Part shown: positions 43,923-53,242 of the stretch, piece after piece
Layout: every line of letters starts with the position of its first letter
Numbering within the stretch: the first letter of the stretch is position 1
NCBI GenBank assembly: GCA_033030425.1
Contig: JAUFSD010000009.1
Span: forward strand, 62,001 to 126,000
Length of the DNA stretch: 64,000 nt
Source: Verpa conica
Taxonomy: Eukaryota; Ascomycota; Pezizomycetes; Pezizales; Morchellaceae
Reading direction: 5' to 3'
Translations under genes and position numbers: made by a program
The notes under the pieces: model-generated
Told to the model about the DNA's origin: nothing
Database searches by the model: none
The model's input: the letters and a program-made list of their open reading frames with translations, nothing else

Positions 43923-45995
43923 ATGTCTTCGAATCAGCCACCCATAGAGACGACAACCGTGGAACCACCAGTTGCAGAGCCACGAGAGGCCTTCTTGGAG
44001 GCAGCAAGGGAGGAGCGACATGATGAGGTACGAGCGATGCTAGCCAATAAGAAGATCGAGATTAAAAGCAGATATATCGACCATGCTCTACATGAGGCAT
44101 CGGCAGGGGGAGCAGTCGAGATTGTTAGAATTCTTCTTGCTACTGGGGGCGTGAATGTCAACAGTGTTAGAAGGTGTAGAGAAAAGCTTGATCTAGATGA
44201 AGAACCACATACGAGGTGGAAGTCATGTATATATTGTAGAACGACATCAATACAGGAAGCAGCGAAGGGCGGACACACTGAGATAGTATCGATCCTACTG
44301 AAAGCCGGCGCCAATATTGAAGGAAATTATCATGGCACACCATTGCCGGCAGCAGCGTCGGGCGGACACACTGAGATAGTATCGATCCTACTGAAAGCCG
44401 GCGCCAATATTGAAGGATCTCCAGATTATGGCACACCATTGCGGGCAGCAGCGTCGGGCGGACACACTGAGATAGTATCGATCCTACTGAAAGCCGGCGC
44501 CAATATTGAAGAAAATCATAATGGCACACCATTGTGGGCAGCAGCGTCGGGCGGACACACTGAGATAGTATCGATCCTACTGAAAGCCGGCGCCAATATT
44601 GAAGGAAATTATCATGGCACACCATTGCGGGAAGCAGCGGGGGGCGGACACACTGAGATAGTATCGATCCTACTGAAAGCCGGCGCCAATATTGAAGGAT
44701 CTCCAGATTATGGCACACCATTGTCCGTAGCAGCGTCGGGCGGAGACACTGAGATAGTATCGATCCTACTGAAAGCCGGCGCCAATATTGAAGGAAGTCC
44801 ACGTTTTTACACACCATTGTGCGTAGCAGCGTCGGGTGGACACACTGAGATAGTATCGATCCTACTGAAAGCCGGCGCCAATATTGAAGGAAATAATAGT
44901 AGCACACCATTGCGGGAAGCAGCGTCGGGCGGACACACTGAGATAGTATCGATCCTACTGAAAGCCGGCGCCAATATTGAAGCATCCTATGATGGCACAC
45001 CATTGCGGGCAGCAGCGTTGCGCGGACACACTGAGATAGTATCGATCCTACTGAAAGCCGGCGCCAATATTGGAGGAAATGATTGTGGCACACCATTGGA
45101 GGCAGCAGCGTCGGGCGGACACACTGAGATAGTATCGATCCTACTGAAAGCCGGCGCCAACATTGAAGGAAATGATTCTCGCACACCATTGCGGGCAGCA
45201 GCGTCGGGTGGACACACTGAGATAGTATCGATCCTACTAAAGGCCGGTGCCAATATTGAAGCATCCTATGATGGCACACCATTGTGGGCAGCAGCGTCGG
45301 GCGGACACACTGAGATAGTATCGATCCTACTGAAATCCGGCGCCAATATTAAAGGACAGCATCACGGAAAGTCCGCCTTACAGGTAGCAGCGGAGAATGG
45401 TCACGATAAGGTAGTATCGGCTATATTGGATGCTAATGTGGATGTGAACGCACAAGATCCTTCTGGGCGTACCTGCCTTACTTGGGGTATCTCTCACGTC
45501 AAGGTAGTCAAGCTGTTGCTGGATAGAGGTGCCGATATCCATTTAAAGGCCTTGGATGGGGCCACTCCACTTCACTGTGCTGTCAAAAACGGTCACATCG
45601 AATCCGTCGCTGTCTTGCTTAAAGCGGGATCAAATGTCGAATCTATGGATTATAGTGACCGGAAGCCACTGGACATTGCGCTTCAGAATGATGAGTCGTC
45701 CCCAGAATCTGCCAAACTAGTCGAATTACTACTCGAAAATGGTTGTGATATTGGAAGAAGGGAGATCAATAGTTGGTGTGCATTTGTAAAGGCAAAAGAA
45801 ACAGAAGTCATCGTGATAATCGAAATTCCAAGTAGCGGGTCCGGTTTGAAAGCTATGGGAGAGGGGGGGAGCAATTCCAGAACTGAAGTCCATGGAAAGG
45901 TTAACATCAAATTCGGTCTGATTAAAGAATCACAAGACCCCCCCTACTTCGACGTCCCCCCCAACTTGAGTACCCTAATTACTCGGCGACTGTAG
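43923..45995 (+). CDS. ankyrin-repeat protein with twelve near-identical repeats, 690 aa (or N-terminal part of an ankyrin-CorA fusion)
   Basis: Open frame from an ATG with a CC before it. Residues 1-115 form a divergent leader with one or two ankyrin-like helices (FLEAAREERHDEVRAML, GGAVEIVRILL). Then come twelve repeats of 31-32 aa built on GGHTEIVSILLKAGANIE, a variable 4-6-residue tip, and TPL..AAS; the nucleotide identity between them is very high. Four ordinary diverged repeats follow (GHDKVVSAILDANVDVNAQD and others). Ankyrin stacks bind proteins; the variation sits at the beta-hairpin tips. Just before the stop, a GTACCC donor at 45970 and an acceptor at 46062 would splice this frame in phase into the next gene, giving 1116 aa. 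Which form is real cannot be settled here. Confidence 0.8.
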   Translation: MSSNQPPIETTTVEPPVAEPREAFLEAAREERHDEVRAMLANKKIEIKSRYIDHALHEASAGGAVEIVRILLATGGVNVNSVRRCREKLDLDEEPHTRWKSCIYCRTTSIQEAAKGGHTEIVSILLKAGANIEGNYHGTPLPAAASGGHTEIVSILLKAGANIEGSPDYGTPLRAAASGGHTEIVSILLKAGANIEENHNGTPLWAAASGGHTEIVSILLKAGANIEGNYHGTPLREAAGGGHTEIVSILLKAGANIEGSPDYGTPLSVAASGGDTEIVSILLKAGANIEGSPRFYTPLCVAASGGHTEIVSILLKAGANIEGNNSSTPLREAASGGHTEIVSILLKAGANIEASYDGTPLRAAALRGHTEIVSILLKAGANIGGNDCGTPLEAAASGGHTEIVSILLKAGANIEGNDSRTPLRAAASGGHTEIVSILLKAGANIEASYDGTPLWAAASGGHTEIVSILLKSGANIKGQHHGKSALQVAAENGHDKVVSAILDANVDVNAQDPSGRTCLTWGISHVKVVKLLLDRGADIHLKALDGATPLHCAVKNGHIESVAVLLKAGSNVESMDYSDRKPLDIALQNDESSPESAKLVELLLENGCDIGRREINSWCAFVKAKETEVIVIIEIPSSGSGLKAMGEGGSNSRTEVHGKVNIKFGLIKESQDPPYFDVPPNLSTLITRRL
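44260..45356 (+). repeat. 93/96-bp tandem array coding the ankyrin repeats
   Basis: The core GGACACACTGAGATAGTATC recurs at 44270, 44363 and 44459 and onward to about 45300, twelve units with almost only tip-codon differences. Such identity implies recent duplication or gene conversion. Confidence 0.9.
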
Positions 45996-46070
45996 TATGT
46001 TTTATAAACCTAGTCCTTGGGGTCTTGTGGGCACTAACTTGAGAATAGCTACACCTCCAAAGCTGATATT

Positions 46071-47700
46071 ATGTTTCCAGCGCTAAATATTAAAGGAAAA
46101 TTAGCGTCTAAGTTCTCAAAAGGCGATATCTCTTCTAGTGCAGTGGTTGAATGGCAGTGGTTCCTCCTGAATGAGTTTGGGGAGTCCCCTGGCTATGGTC
46201 TCTCCAACGTTGGAAATCTAGCTACAACAACTGATAAACAAGGTAAGCATAACGAGGTCATCCTAGTCTAATATTGTACCTACATCATATTCTAATCAAT
46301 CTCCTAGCACTATTGGGCTGCTGGATTAGCTTTCAGTTCTTCGTACAAGTTCCTCAGCCTGAGCATATACCGAGTACATCCGGCGATGCTTTTCACACAG
46401 AAAACCAAAGGAGCGAAATATCCTGGATTATGCGGAAACAATGTATCGATCCTACTATACAGTCTGATCCTAAAAATGGCCCCCAAGCGAAACCTAGTCC
46501 TATATTTCGATCAGAAGATTTCAGGAGTACTCTAGATATTGGGTGGATCCCTGACAGCGGATTGGACTTTTTTACCTTGTTCGTTATTGATTTACATAAA
46601 AAATGGAGATCAATACTCGAGGGTGCCGACTTACACTTGTCAATAAACGTGAGTAATCTGTAGTATCTTAGTAATAAGATGAATATCTAACCTAGTATGG
46701 TCACATAGCGTGAGATACTACTACGAAAGAAGGGTAGAACGATGGGTTTTATCGATGATCTCTTACTTGATGCGCAGCAATGGACCAACTTCCGAGTCCT
46801 CCTACAGACCCATGTACGCAAGGCAAAGGATTTGATACAAGATTTTAAGGAAAAGCGATACCTCTGTGACGAAGTGAGCTTACAGGACAAGGAGGGGGTT
46901 CAAAATAAACGGAAACGTTCTGCTAGAGACTTAGCAATCAGCAAACTGTCAAAAGCGATTCAAAGAATGGAAAATGAAGTCGAAGGGGAGATTAAAAAAC
47001 TTGACCAGAAGACGAAAGAAATGATTGAACTAGTCAGTATATATTTTGTTGCCTAGCCTTAGCCACCCTTGCTGATTGAGGTTAGGAATTCAACCTGGTT
47101 TCTATCTATGAAGCCCGCACCTCAAAAACAATGGGAATGAGCATGAAACGGCTTAGTTGGATTACTGCATGATCCACCATAAATCTTGTCATGGCGCATG
47201 TACTGATTTTGTCTATAGTTCATTTTCCTGCCATTGATGTTTATCACGGTAAACTTCCTAAGATATAAGATTTTATCCGAATACTACTAATGTGTGTTTA
47301 CGTAGTCTCTGTTTGGAATGAACGTGGACTTGATCAGTGGCGGCCCGCGTTGGTGGTGGGTTATCGTGTTAGGTGTATTGGTTTTTGTCCTTGTCATTTC
47401 CGTCTGGGCCTTGTTAAAACTTATCAGGGTAAGTATTCCTACACACATGATACTATATCTGTACAAGGCCATCAGTTGACAAATAAATGGTATGCACAGG
47501 TCGATGAATGGCCTGAGGATGACGACGGCGCAACAGTTGCCATCAAGTTGAAAACACTCTCTGGAAATTTGGGGCGCGGATTGCGGAAGTCAGCTAAAAG
47601 GGGGCGCTCGGATGACTTAGAGTCGGGGCCGATGGGGGCTAGTGGGGCATTCCAATTCAAGCCGCCTACGAGACAATGGACTAAATTGAAAGATCTTTAA
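46071..47700 (+). CDS. CorA-like (GMN motif) membrane protein, seven exons, 431 aa
   Basis: Exons 46071-46242, 46308-46648, 46709-47032, 47086-47166, 47219-47248, 47306-47428 and 47476-47700; introns 65, 60, 53, 52, 57 and 47 nt. All keep frame. The fourth intron starts with GC, not GT (GC-AG). The N-terminal half has WQWFLLNEFG and helices (LFVIDLHKKWRSILEGAD, LLLDAQQWTNFRVLL), then a long helix (SKAIQRMENEVEGEIKKLDQ), the linker EFNLVSIYEARTSKTMGMS, and two membrane segments: LSWITFIFLPLMFITSLFG with GMN at residues 320-322, and WWWVIVLGVLVFVLVISVWA. This is the CorA fold, in which a cytosolic funnel precedes a two-helix pore and GMN is the Mg2+ selectivity loop; many fungal members are of unknown role. 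A charged tail of 75 residues ends the protein. It may be the C-terminus of the ankyrin gene just upstream. Confidence 0.85.
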
Positions 47701-50496
47701 GTACTGAGTCGTTGGCTAAAGTGTGGGTTTCTCTTATATACGATGGATATATATTGTTTAAAATAAACCATAACTACATCTACCCTCTTAAATTTCTACC
47801 TAAAGTGCTTAGGGGTCTCTGCGCTCCTCCGAAATCGATTTCCTACTAAGAAATACCGGACACCACATGCGGAATATAATCTCAGTGGACATCACACTTA
47901 TATATATCTAGGAGATACCCTCAATAGTGAAGCACCCCAAGTACTAATACTCATTCTTACCTATAGGAATAAAGTGTTGTGATTTCGATGGTCCACACTT
48001 ACTGCTTTGGGAAGGCTCACAGTTACCTGTTTGGGAATTAAAGTTTAAGGTTGCCTCATAATAAAACTTAATCTCGCGCATCCCAATGATAGAAAAAACC
48101 TAACCTTGGAGCACCCTGCCACATCTTAACCAGTGAAAGAAGGAGGAATTATTTCTACAAGAAAAAGAAATACCACTAATTATAATAGCTTGGAATAGAA
48201 GTATTCAACTTTACCAACATACTCACTGCCTAACCCTAACCCCAAGTCACTGCCTCCTTTTTACCGCATGGCCTTGGATTACCCGAAAACACTGCCAAGT
48301 ATAGTTCGGTACCGGAGTCACGAGAACTGAGGAGTACCCACTGCACAAACACAGCCACTTTATCATTACCTCAGGTTTAGGTCGTAGCAACCCAATATTC
48401 ACTTTGATGTGCCACCTCGCATAACAACAGAAATATGCTTAATTTAGCGATACCTGTGATCCCGCCGATACACTTCTTCGGTCATATCTATAGACATTTC
48501 CAATACGCTGTGTTGGAAAGTTATTTCAAAACCGTGACTTAGCCTCTATTCCAGCATAGTCAAATAATCTATGGAGCAAAAAACTAATGTCTACAGAGTC
48601 TCTGCTAGAGTTACAGAAAATACAGCACGCACCCTTAGTGGTGTACTCAGGTATTTGGGGAAGTCTGACTATAGGCAGTGCCGAAATTGTGGCTTGCGTC
48701 TGTATTTTCCATACAAAATCGGTGCCACCACAGCCACCTGTCATCAGAGCCACCCCCACATCCTAGTACAGATCTAAAGGTCTTACAACCATCTCAACCT
48801 AATATCGATGACCTAGTGCCATTCCTTACGAGACCAAAGACAACTTGGATACAAAAATAACAAAGATTGATGAATTTATCAGCCCTAAGCTGTGCTAGTC
48901 TCTACACGAAGTAGGAGAGTTCATAGCGCGCGCTAAAAGTTTCAGGTCGTTTACCCATAAGGCACTCCAAATAAGATTCTTACTCACTCTTGTTAGGACC
49001 CAATGTCTCCATGGGTAGTACTATCAAGGCGGCCGGTATTCAGGCCTTTATTATGTCAGCAGGTTACCTAATCCGAGTCAGATTAGATTAGATCTTACTG
49101 GCGCATTGGGTTTAGGGTCCCCCGTCGCCTGTTCCGTTCCCTCTGAGCTCCGGCTGTTGGGGGCCCCAGTGGTGGATGCTCTGGGCCCGATCATTGCAAG
49201 GCTGTCAAGGCGACGTGTTCATTAAGAGAGGTACTCCAGGATTCTGAAGCCCCCCGGCCAGCCACACTCCTACCAGCTGCTCAAGCTACTAATTGTTCAT
49301 TAGAATTTACGTACAAGCTGAAGCAGCAGTGGGTGTTGCATGATAAGCCTCATATGACTCCCAGCGGGTCCGTAAATAGCTCTAATAGCTTGAGAGCATG
49401 GCTAGATGCTTGCCTGTATTCGGAGGTTCGTCCGACAAAAGCTCCCATTAATCCCAGTAGTACATGCGGGGTACTTAGATGACAGGGATTAATCACCTTA
49501 TCTTAAGCCAGCCTTATCACGCTGCAGCATGTTTAACTACAAAGCACAATGTTCAGTAAACGAAAAACAAACGCGCTGGGAATACAAGAAAAAGAAAAAC
49601 TGGGAATAACAGCCGAGTGATAGATTGTGATTTGGGTACCAAGTAGCTCTATAGCTATATTGTAAAAGGCATGATCCTCCTGTCAATTTTAAAAGAGCTG
49701 TTTCTTTCATATGGCTTTCCCACAACCAGGGGGTGAAAAGTAACTTTACGGTGGTCTAGTGGAAGGCGCAGCCACACTAAAAACAAGATGTGGCTTTAGG
49801 CAAGTTATTTACATAACACGTAACAGAATCCCCCACTAACCTAGATGGTGATTCCTGCGCACTTTTATGGTATGGAACGATCAGGGTACTTTAAAATGGA
49901 TGCAGCGTTTTCAGAAATTCGCACAAGCCTTTAGATTCTTTCTGAACTGTTATTTGGGCAGTATCCACTGGACTAACAACCATATGCACTCATATGCAGA
50001 CCCGGTCGATTCTACAAACGTCAGCGGTTTACGAGTACTGCTCTGCTTCTTCTGTCATCTTAGTCAGCTAGCTCACGGGGAATTAATTTCCCTATTCGTC
50101 AAACTCGTCTATATACCTACTTCGTTCAATACGTGATACATGACGTAAAACAATTTTACGGCTACTATATCTAACCAGTTAAAATAATCAGTAGATATTT
50201 AGTCTCGAACTCAATAGAATTGGATGGAATGACCATATCCTTGTGGAAAGAGAGTACTGTTTAGGCTCTCTCGGCATTTTTATTTCAGATGTTATGAGCA
50301 TCGAAGGGGGGGAAGCGGGTAGACAGAATACACTGCTAGTTGACTGGAGCAAGGATGACTTTGTAGGGCTCTGAAACGTTTATACCACTTCACTAGTCAG
50401 AGCACCCACAGGTCAGTGTAACGGAGGGTACAGAACTCAGCATCCACCAACACTATACGCGTCTCCCCCCCCCTCACATTACACGGGTCGGGGGGC
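47701..50496. other. gene-free stretch
   Basis: No supported gene. It contains a telomere-like motif (48229-48243), the dispersed repeat at 48657-48767, and a plus-strand frame at 49867-50136 without recognisable features. Confidence 0.55.
48657..48767. repeat. dispersed repeat, copy 2
   Basis: Second copy of the repeat at 16752-16862, same orientation, roughly 80 percent alike by eye. Confidence 0.7.
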
Positions 50497-50504
50497 CTAT
50501 AAAT
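50497..50504 (+). promoter_or_regulatory. TATA-like box upstream of the 50639 frame
   Basis: CTATAAAT in a GC-rich setting about 135 bp before the ATG at 50639. Position only. Confidence 0.4.
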
Positions 50505-50638
50505 TCGCGCCTCGAACGCCTCCGTATTGCTCCTCAGAACACATTGTTGCACTCCCAGTAAGTAAACTCTACCCCTCTCACCTATGATTCTTGCTGACCT
50601 ATTAGGCTCGGCCATAATAGTACCATCGAACCGCCGCC

Positions 50639-51103
50639 ATGAACTTTCTTCAAAAACTTACGCTTATGCTGTCTGTTTTTCTGATCATCTCCTTCAAAAG
50701 CCCCACATCGTCGCCCGTGTTGCAGGATAGCTGGGACTTCTCCACAAACGTTGAGCTGCGGCTATCGTACAGCTCGATGAACGCGGCTCTCCCCACCTCC
50801 CCCGAAGGAACCTTCATCTCCTTTGAACAAAGCGCAGAAGCCCTGTCCTCACACGCCGCGGCAGGATTTGCAGCAGTCGGTATCTTCAAGGCTGCTTTCG
50901 TAGTGAAGGGACGTTATCAAAATCTAAGAGGTCGGTTTTTGAGGTCGAGGAATCGGAACACGGGTCTCAGTCGGGTTGGGTACATACGTTTCTTATTTTT
51001 GGATGTTTTTGTCTTTGTTGGCGACAATATCGTCTACAGCTGTATGGCGGCTATGAAACTCGGCCTACGCAAAGTTCATGAGTATTCTTTATCTATGAGC
51101 TGA
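50639..51103 (+). CDS. small protein with N-terminal signal or membrane segment, 154 aa, tentative
   Basis: ATG in a favourable context (GCCGCCATGA) downstream of a TATA-like box. The first ~25 residues (FLQKLTLMLSVFLIISF) look like a signal peptide or anchor. A second less polar stretch (AAAGFAAVGIFKAAFVVKG) lies at about 90-110, followed by an Arg-rich segment (GRFLRSRNRN) and a third hydrophobic one (IRFLFLDVFVFVGDNIVY). I know no family. The C-terminal part after about residue 110 could be read-through into an intron. Confidence 0.45.
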   Translation: MNFLQKLTLMLSVFLIISFKSPTSSPVLQDSWDFSTNVELRLSYSSMNAALPTSPEGTFISFEQSAEALSSHAAAGFAAVGIFKAAFVVKGRYQNLRGRFLRSRNRNTGLSRVGYIRFLFLDVFVFVGDNIVYSCMAAMKLGLRKVHEYSLSMS

Positions 51104-52694
51104 GGAGTGAGCCTTGGTGATTAGATCGGGGGAGAGGGAAGGGTGAAATCTAGAAAAAAAACTGTAAAAAAGGATAGAGAAAAGCAAAATAAAAACCTGT
51201 AAAAGCCTGTAACATGGTCTCGTTCTACCAGCAACAGTAGTAGTTTATCCCTCTGCCTCGACGAGGGGCTATCGAATGGCGCACAAATGAAATCTCCCTT
51301 TTCGACAGTATGGAATCTTTTTCTTTCTTTTTTTAAACCAAGTGATTTTCATTTCTGGGTACAGAGTCGGGGCATGTAGTTATAAACTATGGCGCGAAAA
51401 CACCCATCCCACCAAACGAAGGAAAGAAAAGGGCGTCCATTGAGAAGATCAACACCATTGTACTGAATATGGTCTGCTACCAACTACACATCCCAAGGTA
51501 GACGACAGCATTTCACCCAATGCGTGGCCAAGAAATGAGAAAGAATAGAAGGACTCCCAGCTAGTGCGGTGACGATAGTCGGTCACAGTCAGCGGATGTC
51601 TCTTAATTTTCTGAGACCCAAACCATAGAAGGAGGCCCGGGGAGGGGACTAGGTAGGAGCCGACACGAAAGTCTTGGCAAAGTGAAGCCTTTATTAGACA
51701 AGAAACTCCGCTCTCGTCAAGTCTTGGCGGCGTTGAAAGAGATTGTTAATTAGTTGAGAGGACCTTCAGCAGCAGGGTTTCCGATACTGTTCTTATGTAA
51801 GGCTTAGTTTATACATCTCCATCGACCCGAGATACTTGGAACAGTGATTAGTAGTGATGAGACTATCAAAGGCGTAGAAAGCTGGTAGTGGAATCTAAAC
51901 CCCGTTGAACTTCGGGTGAGGCTCTGCTATGACTAAGCCGTATCAGTACCCGGCACTACTATTTAAGCATCCTAATGGGAATATATTTAACAGCCAGAGG
52001 ATAATAACTTCCTTTTGTATATATCAGCTCTCATATAGAGATATACACCCGGCAGAAGTATTCATTGCTTTTATATAGGATTAGGATAACTAAAAGTAAA
52101 TCACATGTAGCAATACGGACCCTAACCCACAGCGTCGTGACTCGTGAGGACCTTGCAATGCTTATGTAATTATTTACTTACTCATGATATGGGCGGGTGA
52201 GAGCCCATGACCCTATGTCACCTCTGTTTTATGTAGTATTTCTAGCAAGTTTACAACATCACTGAGGATGGTGTTGAGATTTGAATACTCTATCACGAAA
52301 CAAAAAAAGGCTCAATAAGTTTGAGTCACAATATATCACCTGATAATAATTTCCCACAACAATGTTAGGATAGGCCGGTCAAAGAACATTTCCCTACAGG
52401 TCTGGGAACAATTACGGAAGCGCCACCACGTAAGTCACACCTGAAAAATATAAGTGCATATACGAATTCCAAGAACTACATATTCATTCAAAAACACCAG
52501 AATTGGTCCGTGACCGCTTCTTCAAAAGCTTCATACCCGGCAAAGAATGTAAAAAGAATGACTACCAAAGAAGAAATAAGGATCAAGATAACAGCATCAT
52601 ACAGTAACACAAATATAGAAGGAAACTGTTCAACACGCTCTGGCCCCTAACACATCGCTCAGACCTCCAAACCTCTCGTTAGGAGCACCTGAAT
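51104..52694. other. gene-free stretch
   Basis: Poly-A-rich just after 51150, then ordinary sequence with no supported gene. A telomere-like motif is at about 52119-52129. Confidence 0.55.
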
Positions 52695-53069
52695 TTACTG
52701 TGGCCCACAAGGATTTCCGCTATTGCAAGTAATACGATATCCATAATTACAGCAACCACCACTGGGATTACATTCATAAACTGATGTCTTTCCGGCCTTA
52801 ATACTTCCTTTGTGTACACCATGTTTGGTGACCGCGGGACAGGACCCACAGTATTGGCCCCTCAAGGTGTTCTTCTTGCATTCACAGCCATTATCGACAC
52901 AGGCACGCTTTTCGAGGGTATTACGCATTTCGAGTTCAGCTGGAATGAACGTATCATCACGTCTTTCGGTGGTGATTTCTCCCTCAGGTTGTGGGGCCGC
53001 AGTGACGCAGCTGAAGACGAGAATCAAGGCCAAAATGGCAATGAGGAGGAGGTTATTTGTGAAGTGCAT
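52695..53069 (-). CDS. small secreted Cys-rich protein with Kex2-type site, 124 aa
   Basis: Start at the ATG at 53069 (A at -3); a longer in-frame extension begins at a non-ATG codon and would bury the signal. Residues 1-24 are a classic signal peptide (NNLLLIAILALILVFSCVTA). Residues 25-55 are an acidic pro-region with a dibasic RR at 36-37, ending in LEKR at 52-55, a Kex2-type cleavage site. The predicted mature peptide (56-124, 69 aa) has ten cysteines, including C-x4-C-x-C, QYCGSC and GCC, so up to five disulfides. Such processed Cys-rich peptides include fungal effectors, antimicrobial peptides and killer-type proteins. I cannot assign it to a named family. Confidence 0.75.
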   Translation of the reverse strand: MHFTNNLLLIAILALILVFSCVTAAPQPEGEITTERRDDTFIPAELEMRNTLEKRACVDNGCECKKNTLRGQYCGSCPAVTKHGVHKGSIKAGKTSVYECNPSGGCCNYGYRITCNSGNPCGPQ

Positions 53070-53234
53070 GCTTAAGGATTTGAGAATAGTATCTCCGGGT
53101 GGATAATAGCGAGGCAAGTAGTATATGAGGATAGACAATGGCTGTCAGGCCCACAGTGCGGGAGTATATTTGTGAAGGTGAGAGCTGGTGGAAGCTTGAG
53201 GGCTGGTGAGCGACTGTAGGGGAGTTGACGAGAG

Positions 53235-53242
53235 TATTTATA
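53235..53242 (-). promoter_or_regulatory. TATA-like box for the Cys-rich secreted protein gene
   Basis: TATAAATA on the minus strand about 170 bp upstream of the ATG at 53069. Position only. Confidence 0.4.

Noticed and set aside
44167..45282. Long minus-strand open frame (371 codons) opposite the ankyrin array
   Set aside because: It is the mirror of the in-frame 93/96-bp repeats and has the same periodic pattern; the sense frame gives canonical ankyrin repeats.
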